Positions 56,001 to 64,000 of a stretch of 64,000 bases of DNA are shown piece by piece. The position numbers were made by a program, and so were the translations under genes. Source of the DNA: Trebouxia sp. TZW2008 (taxonomy: Eukaryota; Chlorophyta; Trebouxiophyceae; Trebouxiales; Trebouxiaceae); the NCBI GenBank assembly GCA_002118135.1, contig BDIU01000009.1, positions 186,001-250,000 on the forward strand, in the 5' to 3' direction. Below the pieces are notes generated by a model. That model was not told where the DNA came from and made no database searches. It saw nothing but the letters and a program-made list of their open reading frames with translations. Positions within the stretch are counted from its first letter, which is position 1. Every line of letters begins with the position of its first letter.

Positions 56001-58922
56001 AGAAAGTGCAGTTGCTGACTGCAAAAGCTGATTCAGCAAAATGCAAAGCAAGTCGCAAAGGAGCAAAACAAGATAGCTGAGCACTGCTTCCTGAAAGTCC
56101 TTCTTCGACTACACAGCAACCACAGAAATTGCAGTTGTTGACTGCAGAAGCTGATTCAGCAAAGCATGAAGTCGGGTGCACAAGAGCAACATGGCATAGC
56201 TCAGCACAGCTTCCTGAAAAGCCTTCTACACAGCAAACATTGCAACACCTCAATCTCCAGAGCAAGGCCAAAGATTATGTTGGAATTGCAATCAGGGTTG
56301 TTGACTGTGAGCAAAAGTTCATGAAGCTCAAGCTGAGACAGGTTGCTGAGGAGCCTTCCGCTTTGTGCATGCAAATCTTACAACATCAATGCAATGTGTG
56401 TAGTAGTGCGTGCTGATGGAAGTTGATTGACTCCTTAATCACAAAAATATATGTGCCTTGGGGCTGAATCGGCACACAATGAGTTTTATTATGATTGTCA
56501 TGATTTTCAGGATACTGTACATCAAACTGACGAGGGAAGATGACCTACGCCTGGTATGTGTGACAGGTCGACCCTATTGGTTTCCAACCCTATGAGCTCA
56601 TGAACCATAGCCTGGTAGGTCCACTGAAGCAGCAGAGGGGTGACAGGGTCATCCTTTCTGTCCAGGATAAGCACTAGGGGCGAGGCCTCCTGCCCTCGTG
56701 CCCCAAAGTCAAACAGCCCTCGCTCCTCCACTGTTGTCAGATGGTGCAGCGACTGTGCTAGCTTCTCACAAGCCTCACTGTTGCGCTGATACCTGTGCAT
56801 AAAGGGAATTCACAGAAATTGGCTGGACAGCTTGGTGATACAATCAGCACAGCAAGAACGCAAATTTTTTTGTCTTGTGGCATTGTCATGGGACTTTGCT
56901 GTACTTTGAAGCAAATGGGAACCTAAAGTCAAAGAGCCCTTGCTCTTCAACAGTTGTCAGATGATGAAGCGACTGTGCTAGCACAAGCTTCGCTGTTGCG
57001 CTGGTACCTACACATGGAGTGAATCCACAGTCAGACTTGGCTTGAAAACCTGGTGTTACAATCAGTGCAAAAAGGAGCGGCTCTTGAGTGTTGCCAAAGC
57101 CAAACAGCCCTGGCTCCTCTACATGTGTCAGATGGTGCAATGACTGCGCCAGCTTCTCACCAGCTTCCCTGTTGCGCTGGTACCTATACATGGCTGAGAT
57201 ATGACCTGTCAGCATGTGCAATCGTATATGATGACGATTGCAGAAGCCATGCCTGACCCCTGCCAGGTGTTTGCCAGCTTTCAATTGCAAGTGCTGTGAA
57301 CGGTGCTGCTGTGATGAGCTGTCACTGCTTCAGCCTGCTTGTATCATTTGCGTTTGCTCGCTACCTAACTGCTGCTGCTGCTGCTGCTGCTGCTGCGGTT
57401 TGATCTCATGTGCCGTCTGTGGTGCTTCAGCTGAAACTACTTGCCTGAGTGGGCATATCTGACTGCTGCTCATGCACGCCTTCCCCAACTTTTCAACAGG
57501 GCCGAGCCATGACAACTGTAGACAAGCTTTTGTCCTGTACATCTTGCAAGGTATGCAATGCTAAACTAACAGCAGCACACTAAAATTGCATACATCACCG
57601 TTTTACTGCAAGATTGCTATGATTGCAAAAGCACTACATCATTGTGTTTGAGCTTTGTAAGGGTAAACAACAAAACATGCCTGATGTTGAAGCGCCTGCG
57701 CAGGGACAGCGTCAAGGATGCCAGTCCTTCTGTCATGCGGGTGACAGCATCTGTGCTGTTGGCATAGTCCCAGTTGAAGGGCTGCAACACGACATGCGGC
57801 CGAGGCAAGGGTATGCAGAAGTGCTGTGGGTCCATGACCACAAAGTCACCAAAGAATTCCTGCACCTGTTCACAGAAAACCAATACAAGCCTCAGATATC
57901 TACAATACATTGCAGCTAAGCAAGTGATGGCATAGTCCCAGTTGAAGGGTTGCAACACGACATGTGGCCGAGGCAAGGGTATGCAGAAGTGCTGTGAGTC
58001 CATGACCACAAAGTCACCAAAGAATTCCTGCACCTGCAAACAGAAACACATGTGCTTGTCTCAGAAATATGCAAAGTGGTGCAGCTAAGGAGGCAGCTCA
58101 ATGCTTGTATTGGCAGCAGAAGAAGTCTTTGGACCTGTTTACCAAGCATGTGATAACTGATGATTGTGATGCAGCCACGCAGGTACGGTCTCAATGATGG
58201 GATGGTAGGCCTTGTCAGACGTACAGGCTTGTCCAACAGCTGTTTAGCAGCTGTATTGTTGTACCTGTGCAACCAACTCCTTGCTGTCACCCTCAGCCAG
58301 ATCTTGAAGCCGCATGTCTTCCACACGGTTTGTAAAATCTGCACACAGCAACAGCCTGATTGCACTTGCATGGATGTGATGTTGCAGACATTTTGCATGT
58401 TGTGATGACAATGTTTTGATTTGCATGAATGTGTTAAGCAGACTCAGACCTTACTGACACCCTGGGAGTTGCTGGTATTACAAGGTGCGCAGGCTGTGTT
58501 TGTGGCAAGGCAAGCAACAAAGCAAACTGAGCACTGACTGACCGGTACTCACACATATTGTAAGACCCATAGCACGGCTCCCTGAGCTCTCTGCGCAGCC
58601 TGGCAATGTTCTCGCGTGTTGGCCGCACAAAGCACACTGCCTGCGTGCCACGAAGAGCTTGGTAGGGATGGCGGGTGCATAGCAGCTGAGTATGCCCTGC
58701 ATTGAAGGTAGCCTTTCTGCTTGCCTTCAGGTGCACAAGCGGATCTCTCTTGTCAGCATCCAGTCTTTCGACCAGGTAAACTTCTTGCTCTAGGATTTCA
58801 GATTGGCTGTAGACAGTGCTGACAATCCTTGTCGTGTCAGCATCCAGTAGCAACACCTTCATGCCTGGGATCTCCTTCAGCATCCTGTCGACGTAGTATC
58901 GAACAACAGTAGCTAAGTCCAT
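50024..58922 (-). CDS. VPS45: VPS45, Sec1/Munc18-family vesicle fusion protein, 11 exons
   Basis: Exons: 58922-58725, 58640-58553, 58338-58265, 57865-57681, 56792-56549, 55985-55815, 53750-53640, 53135-53029, 52169-52088, 50841-50701, 50371-50024. Phases agree and give 582 codons plus stop, the usual family length. Conserved stretches follow VPS45 order: IPGMKVLLLDADTTRIVSTV, YSQSEILEQEVYLVERLD, FVRPTRENIARLRREL, LVLILDRKDDPVTPLLLQWT, YQAMVHELIGL, MYANFGDIGSAVKELVDEFQ, GKHVTIMSELSRLVD, RLVMLFALRYEREG, GVENVYTQHTPLL and IFIVGGTTYEEARVV. VPS45 works with a Tlg2/SYP4-type syntaxin at the TGN/early endosome to guide SNARE assembly. Two introns (58724-58641 and the one after exon 4) have GC donors. 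The first is 84 bp, in frame and stop-free. Most exons are flanked by decayed partial copies. It is head-to-head with the kinase gene. Confidence 0.95.
50938..51200 (-). repeat. Upstream partial copies of VPS45 exon 10 head
   Basis: A well-kept copy at about 50,938-51,012 reads AGTPRQQLALVRTLLLNSGQ as the real exon does, then diverges. A weaker one lies at about 51,140-51,200. Both lie 5' of the intact exon (50,841) and lack its tail. Confidence 0.85.
52510..52970 (-). repeat. Three downstream partial copies of VPS45 exon 8 tail
   Basis: CTTGTCAGCATCTGTGAGTC-type text from the end of exon 8 (53,029-53,080 on the plus strand) recurs at about 52,890-52,965, 52,735-52,790 and, weakly, 52,512-52,560. 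The first still reads MIGLITGSGLTDADK on the minus strand. All lie 3' of the intact exon and carry only its tail. Confidence 0.83.
53815..54350 (-). repeat. Tandem ~230-bp units holding VPS45 exon 7 head
   Basis: The start of exon 7 (GTGACATGCTTGCCAGCATT and TCTCTGAGCAG on the plus strand) plus its upstream intron (AAAGTTCTGCAACACAAAAGGCCTCGTC) recurs at about 53,915-54,010, 54,145-54,235 and 54,280-54,350. Each copy carries matching intron (GACATTGAACAAGAAAGGCA), so the unit is exon head plus intron. The frames are broken. All lie 5' of the intact exon (53,750). Confidence 0.87.
54690..55420. repeat. Two ~400-bp tandem units inside a VPS45 intron
   Basis: GACAGGCTGAAAGGA (54,687 and 55,087), then TTGTCTGTGAC(A/C)AAGCAGGTCC (54,772 and 55,179), then CAATGAAC(A/C)ATCCAAGCATTCAGC (54,819 and 55,225) and TTTTGATCTTGCCAATTGAC (54,971 and 55,374) occur in the same order about 400 bp apart. 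No exon similarity is seen, so this is a purely intronic tandem duplication between exons 7 and 6. Confidence 0.88.
55655..55785 (-). repeat. Downstream partial copy of VPS45 exon 6 tail
   Basis: Repeats the part of exon 6 encoding MYANFGDI to the end (plus-strand words CAATGTCGCC, GCGCTTGGAGTTGTT, ACCTGCATGTCTGCAGTTGA). Internal deletion and frame changes make it non-functional. It lies 3' of the intact exon. Confidence 0.82.
56065..56235 (-). repeat. Two upstream copies of VPS45 exon 6 head
   Basis: AGCACTGCTTCCTGAAAGTC plus the following intron (CACAGAAA.TGCAGTTG.TGACTGCA) recurs at about 56,078-56,150 and 56,200-56,232. Only the first ~10-15 codons of exon 6 are present. They lie 5' of the intact exon (55,985). 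Confidence 0.83.
56922..57195 (-). repeat. Two decayed upstream copies of VPS45 exon 5 head
   Basis: Copies at about 56,925-57,010 and 57,095-57,190 read YQRNSEA.. / SLHHLTTVEEQGLFDF and YQRNREAGEKLAQSLHHLTH on the minus strand. They match the start of exon 5 (56,792), then diverge before the LILDRKDDP motif. Both keep a CAG acceptor. Confidence 0.88.
57370..57397. repeat. (CTG)n microsatellite
   Basis: Nine to ten CTG units in a VPS45 intron, in the same strand sense as the polyQ/CAG tracts elsewhere when read in reverse. Confidence 0.9.
57925..58033 (-). repeat. Near-identical upstream copy of VPS45 exon 4 head, still open
   Basis: A 109-base copy of the first part of exon 4 (57,865-57,757) with about three differences by eye; one changes MDPQHF to MDSQHF. 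It keeps the CAG acceptor and the reading frame VQEFFGDFVV..HFCIPLPRP. The frame stays open through the following intron into the real exon 4. It has no obvious donor of its own. Confidence 0.9.
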
Positions 58923-60278
58923 GCTGACGAAAACCAAGACTCCTAATGTTCACGGTACTGAGCTGCCGGGATCTTTAATGTATTTGCAGTGATCTGGTAT
59001 CTACCGCCCAAATCAGATCCACTTGCTGGCGCATAGCTGGCGGCAGCATCGAAACGATACAGTCCACAGGCGTGATCGGCCTGTGATTTGCGTGAGAAGC
59101 CGCTAACAGCTGACTATGTCAGTGAATGCTTGGTTGGAAGTCACAGACTGGCAGTGACGGGGTTTGCTAGAAGATCGCAATGTGCGCAACGACTGACAGT
59201 TTCTACTGGTTGCTCTAGACTGGTGACTACACCGCGATGACCGCTGCACACGGCAAGGACATCATGAGCAAAATGCAAAAGCTGCATCGTCACGGACGTA
59301 CAGACTCAAGGAACGCTGCTCAATGCTTGCATTGAGTGTCAGAGTTTCTCATGCCGATACTTTCATCTTGTAGCCATGGCTACCCAGCTCTGGCTAGATG
59401 TATGTCCCATCGACTTCCTCTGTATAGGAGGATGCATGTCTCTGTCCACGTTTCAGACTCCAAATGTGCCCTTTTGCCAAGGACCACAGTCATTGTGATG
59501 GACATTGCAGGCGCATTGTCTTCAGCTGAAATCATATAGAACCTGATGCAAGTTAGCGGGCACGTCTTGCCCTTGCTTGTGGCAGATGGTCATACGTTCC
59601 ACATGACTTATGCTATGCATCAAGTCGTGGAGTCTCAATAGTGTAGGCTGTTACACTTCTTGAGAGGAAGCTCAGATCAACATGCGGTCAACGTGAGCAC
59701 ATTACTTGCATGACCAGGCCATGCACACACAATACCTGCAAATCCTTGGCAGCAAAGGAACCCATACGTCATCCCAGGGGCCCCCATGTCTGACCCCTAA
59801 AGTGGCTCTGCATTGAAGTCATTTAAGCTGCCTCATGACAACGACTGCGGCAGCGCAGTCTAGACGACCTTGTCTGGTGCACTCAAATGCAGTGGAACAA
59901 TTGAAGATGCTGCTGCGTCCCAGCAAATTCAGACAGCGTCCAGTTTGTTGTGTGCGTCTTGACTTTGCTGCAGTTGCTTGATCAGCATGCTGACCTTTCA
60001 TCGTCCGCTTGATTGAGTTTGACGGAGATGCCCTCGCCGGCTGCGCAGCCGGTGTAAGCAGGAGTACCGGTGGCGTAGCATGCAACGCGTTGGTATATGC
60101 AGTCAACTCAACGCGAAGCCTTCGAAAGCACGCATCTTACACCTGCAGTGTTGGCGACGGCCCTCTTCAGGCCGTCAGCTGCACAATAGAAAACATCGGG
60201 CGGTGTCAAGGAGCATCACAACCTGTTCTACGTCCAAAGACGCAACTCTCAGGCTATTTGGGTGAGACTGACAAAGTC
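58923..60278. promoter_or_regulatory. Divergent intergenic region between VPS45 and the kinase gene
   Basis: About 1.36 kb between two start codons pointing away from each other. The kinase frame is open upstream of 60,279 back to about 60,009 but without an ATG, so part of this is probably 5' UTR. No core promoter motif is identified. Confidence 0.45.
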
Positions 60279-63200
60279 ATGACTTCGAGCCAAGCATTGA
60301 AATACCAGCTGAAGATCAACACGACTTTCGGCAGGTACCGACAAGACTTCGAATCTAGATATGAGGTCAAAGACAAGGTCGGCTCTGGAAGCTTTGGCAC
60401 CGTTTACAAGGTTGTCAGCAAGCAGACAGGCGAAGAGTAAGCACATCTCCTTTTTTCACGACAAGTGCACCTGCTTTCAAGTCTCAGATGCATACTCTAC
60501 TGCTCACATGCTTGTGTGCCATTGTCCTCATTCAAGCACGGCACTGCAGGCACAGCATGCCACAACAAGACAAGCTTTCAACATGTATGCATGAACTTTC
60601 CCGACCAGGTCATCCACAATTCAGCAGCTGGCATAATCTGACATGATGCTGCATGCTTGTATATTGTCACGCTCTTGCATTAGCTGGCGCCTCAACAGAC
60701 TTTCTGTGTTCACCATTCACATGCACCTCACACGCTACAGCATGATCATTTCGAGCTTGAAGGATGCATGTTGCACATAGCAGGTGCAAGTTGTTCAGTC
60801 GTTCATACTTAATCTTGACTGATTGCTGTCCTGCTGCAGGTTTGCGGTCAAAAAGATCGCAAAGCGTTTTGACCCGAACACATACATGGAGCCAATGTTT
60901 GCACGGCGCATACAGCATGAAGTGGACATCTACAATCATATAGGTCAGTGAATTTTTGACCTTGCGCGCGCACTTGTGTGCAGAAGATTGCATGGCCGAG
61001 CAGCATGCACCTGGCAACCAAGCAAAGTTGCACAATCAGCTTCATTCTGCTGTTACTCCTGGAAATGCAACTCTCTTCCTCAAGGTTTCACAGTGCGTGA
61101 CAAAGTGATCTTCCAAGGCCCAACAATAAAAACGCCAGATGCACTCATGCATCCTATACATACAGCAAGTGCAAACAATCTGCCAGCTGTGCAAATTTGC
61201 TGTGCATTGCCACCAACCTGACCGAAATTCAATAAATGATTACATAGCATTGTCAACTCAGGCAGGTCCTTGGATGTGACGCACTTGTATGGTGCATAAG
61301 AACACAGCACAGGTGTGATGCTGGTCATGTAGATGCGCATTATCACCAAACTTGCCAGCCTGCAGCAAATCACAACACAATTTGTCAGTGCAGGCAATTC
61401 GTTGAATGTGGCAAAGCTATATGGTGCACGTGAGAACAGTGTCCGTGTGCTGCGGGGTATGGAAATGTACAGTGGGAGAGATGTGCATGATCACCAAGCT
61501 TCCAATCACCCTCAACATCAGCAAACTACAAAATGCATTGTCTTTGCAGGCAGGTCGTTGAATGTGGCATACTTGTACGGTGCATATGAGGACAGCAAGA
61601 GTGTGATGCTGGTGATGGAGATATGCAGCGGGGGAGAAATGTGGAATCGAGTGCGCCGTGGCAGGTACAGCGAGAAAGGTGCCCATTGACATTCAGACAG
61701 TGCAACAAGACCACTCTGTATATTTCTATCGACATGGCGCATGCAGCACGAGAGGTGCCTCTGCTGTCCAATCCATTCCTCTTTATGCATGTGAAATTGT
61801 TGCAGGACAGCGAGGAAGGCGCTGGTTGACATTTGCCAAGTGCAACGATGTTACTCTGTGCTATTCCCTGCTTTACTGTATTGCCCCTGTGCTATGCCTG
61901 AGCCTCATCATCTCCATCATCCCAAGGTCACCTGCATTGAGGGGAGGGAGGTGTGCACATTCTTGATCATGTGTATGAAGCAGTATAAAGTCAGCTGCTG
62001 TTGTGCCCGCATGCATGCTTTATGACTCGATTGTGTAAGCGGGCTGCTGCTGCTCACACAGGGGCTTCCTTTACACCACCTGACAGCGTAGACAATCTGT
62101 CCTTGTTTGTCACTGCATTCCGCCCCACCACTGTCAATGAGGCTGTCTGACACATTGCACTTGCTGCCCAATATGTCACCATGCATGCAGCTAATGTTTC
62201 ATGTTTCTGCCTGCAGACGCCGCCAATGCAACCCGCGACGTCCTGAGGACCATAGCGCAATGCCACTCCCGCAATGTGCTCATACGTGATGTGAAGCCTG
62301 ACAACTTCCTGTATCTGACTGCTGATGATGAGGCGCCTCTGAAAGCCATTGACTTTGGGCTTGCACAGTACTGCAAGCCAGACGAGAGCTTGAGAGACAG
62401 AGCAGGTGCTTGTCATGAGTCAAGCAGACATGTTCAGTGCATTGTATGTATGTGCGGCCAATTTTGGTGTGCACCTTGATGAGGCCAATTGTGAACAAAG
62501 TCTCAGCAGTTGGCCACATGATGCTGATGCTGTGTCAGTTCATATTCACGGTGTCGTGTGAATCTCAAGTTGATTCAGTACCTCAGAAGTGCAGCAATAT
62601 CCTGTGAAACATCATCTGCCTGTATGGATAGGCCACAGCACAGCACAGCACAGCACAGCACAGCACAGCACAGCATCCAATTGCGCTGTGTAGCCAACAC
62701 CCACTGTATCAGAGCAAGATGCATAAACCTGCATATGGTGAAGCATAGCCATCATCAGCCAGCATCAATTGTTAATCTACACTATATTCTGTGGATGCAG
62801 GCACAGCAATCTACATAGCACCTGAGGTGCTGAAGCAGAAGTATGGTTTGCCCTCAGACCTGTGGTCAGCTGGTATCATAGCTTACCAGCTGGTAACAGG
62901 CCGTTTGCCCTTCTCTGGAGAAGAAGGAGAAGAGGTCAGCACACGCTTTATGGAGAAGCAGCAGTTTGACCACAAGGTACAGAAAATCTCCATGTTTAGC
63001 GAATGCCAAATGAGGTTCATGAGATGAGGTTGTTGTCATTCTGAACACAACGTTGCAGGAGGTCAGGGCGGTGCTGTATGCTGCGCTGGATTCAGAAGCC
63101 CAACTCAGTAACCTCTCAATGCAAAGACTTGGTCCATAGCCTGCTGCAGTGCCATTTTACTGTACAACCTTTCTTTTTCTTGTCATTCTGCCTCCACTTC

Positions 63201-64000
63201 TTCTGCTGCTGTTCTGTTTGTGATGATATCGCAGGAGGTGTTCAGGGCAGTGTTGTACACTGGGCTGGACTTGAGCAGCCCACGCTGGTATTGAATATCC
63301 CCTTTATGCAAGATCTTGATGCAAAGCCTACAGTGTCACCTTACTTCTGCTTATTTTTCTTCTTCTTCTGCCTGTCATGCAATGTAACATTGTTGCAGGA
63401 GGTATTCCGGGCAGTGCTGTATGCTGAGCTGGACTTTGACAGCCCCCCTTGGGATTCAGTATCCCCTCAGTGCAAGGATCTGGTGCAGAGCCTGCTGCAG
63501 CGAGACCCTGCTAGCCGCCTCACAGCTGCTCAAGCCCTCAAGCACAGGTGGGCGCTACTGCTCCTCTTGACATTTGCCTGCATGTAATGATGCAAGCACA
63601 GGTCAGGCTTACTGTCCTGTCAGTACTAGCTTGCAGGTACAGTGGCGCAGCTGGATCTTCACATCCTGGGCAGTTACACATGCACTCACATGCGACATGC
63701 ACTTGTACGCAATGCTCCTTTGTTCATGCTGTAAGCCCTGCTGGTGCTCAAGCTCTCAAGCACCGGTCAGACACTGTTTTGCTTGAGATATGAAAGCACA
63801 GTCACTTGCAAGTTGGCCGGCATATCTGTACACAGCAGAGCTGTCAGCAGAACACTACTTATGAGAAATTGTATATTGCTTTGCTGTGCTGCTGCATGAT
63901 CATCAAACAAGGTTGAAATGATTGTCAGAACTTCTACCTATATGCTTTTATGCTCTGCAGTTGGCTGTCATACACAGAGGATGTAGCATCAGATGCGCCG
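60279..64000 (+). CDS. CDPK-like serine/threonine protein kinase, 3' end outside the window
   Basis: Exons: 60279-60436, 60840-60943, 61550-61678, 62217-62405, 62801-62976, 63399-63547 and 63961 to beyond the window; phases agree. ATG 60279 is the first in-frame start. Kinase motifs in order: glycine loop VGSGSFGTVYK, catalytic lysine in FAVKKIAK, helix C glutamate in QHEVDIYNHI, hinge VMEICSGGEM, catalytic loop VLIRDVKPDNFLYL, DFG in AIDFGLAQYCKP, APE in TAIYIAPEVL, DLWSAGII, and the closing arginine region DPASRLTAAQALKH. The HRD histidine is replaced by isoleucine. The sequence after the kinase domain (WLSYTEDVASDAP) resembles the start of a CDPK autoinhibitory junction, so calcium-binding EF hands are expected to the right, but I cannot see them. 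It probably phosphorylates Ser/Thr in response to Ca2+. Confidence 0.85.
61258..61485 (+). repeat. Two decayed upstream copies of kinase exon 3 head
   Basis: Copies at about 61,258-61,350 and 61,388-61,485 repeat the start of exon 3 (61,550). The second reads GNSLNVAKLYGARENSVRVL where the real exon reads GRSLNVAYLYGAYEDSKSVM. The first contains stops. Both keep the CAG-like acceptor and diverge before the exon end. Confidence 0.88.
62634..62674. repeat. (CACAG)n microsatellite
   Basis: Eight perfect CACAG pentamers in the intron between kinase exons 4 and 5. Confidence 0.95.
63056..63325 (+). repeat. Two decayed upstream copies of kinase exon 6 head
   Basis: Copies at about 63,056-63,155 and 63,234-63,325 repeat GCAGGAGGT..TTC(A/C)GGGCAGT and the LYAELDFDSP region of exon 6 (63,399). 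Each has its own TTCTTTTTCTTC/CTGCC pyrimidine-rich tract, so the repeated unit is intron tail plus exon head. Single-base changes break the frame in both. Confidence 0.88.
63730..63770 (+). repeat. Downstream copy of kinase exon 6 tail
   Basis: AGCCCTGCTGGTGCTCAAGC and TCTCAAGCACCGGT repeat the end of exon 6 (63,508-63,549) with an internal deletion. It lies 3' of the intact exon. Confidence 0.75.

Noticed and set aside
58434..58937. 167-codon minus open frame as an intronless N-terminal exon of VPS45
   Set aside because: Reading through inserts 28 non-conserved residues between HLK and AVCFVRPT and runs past the conserved exon 2 end; GC-AG splicing restores the family sequence.

Overview
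This is nuclear DNA of an intron-rich eukaryote, most likely a chlorophyte green alga. I base this on: (i) every recognisable gene is split by GT-AG (occasionally GC-AG) introns; (ii) the gene set is plant/algal, with an ePHD plus AAA chromatin ATPase of the plant type, a CDPK-type kinase ending in a CDPK-like junction, and plant-like CoA carrier and PRA1 proteins; (iii) TGTAA-like motifs lie near gene ends and an Arabidopsis-type CCCTAAA tract is present. The species cannot be named. Exon models were built by hand from splice sites, reading phase and remembered family conservation.

Layout, left to right: 1-1.9 kb nothing recognised; 1.9-2.2 kb decayed copy of an LRR gene end; 3.4-4.6 kb F-box/LRR-like gene (+); 5.3-19.9 kb a 16-exon ATAD2/Yta7-like AAA ATPase with an N-terminal ePHD finger (-); 20.9-23.75 kb a 7-exon gene of unknown function (+) divergent from it; 24.7-26.55 kb PABPN1-type nuclear poly(A)-binding protein (+); 28.7-31.8 kb PRA1-family protein (+); 32.7-36.3 kb multi-pass membrane protein (-); 37.2-38.7 kb mitochondrial CoA-type carrier (-); 39.5-49.3 kb large coiled-coil/low-complexity protein (+); 50.0-58.9 kb complete 11-exon VPS45 (-); 60.3 kb to the right edge, a CDPK-like kinase (+, cut off by the window). 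These are housekeeping and signalling genes and do not form one pathway.

The most striking feature is structural. In at least five genes, introns hold partial, decayed tandem copies of the neighbouring exon. In every case I could read, copies of the exon head (acceptor side) lie upstream of the intact exon and copies of the exon tail (donor side) lie downstream. The extreme case is exon 6 of the AAA ATPase, with about ten extra copies over 1.9 kb. Two of these are nearly identical ~172-bp units with open frames and canonical donors. This looks like intron growth by repeated tandem duplication across splice junctions, with a few copies recent enough to act as alternative exons.
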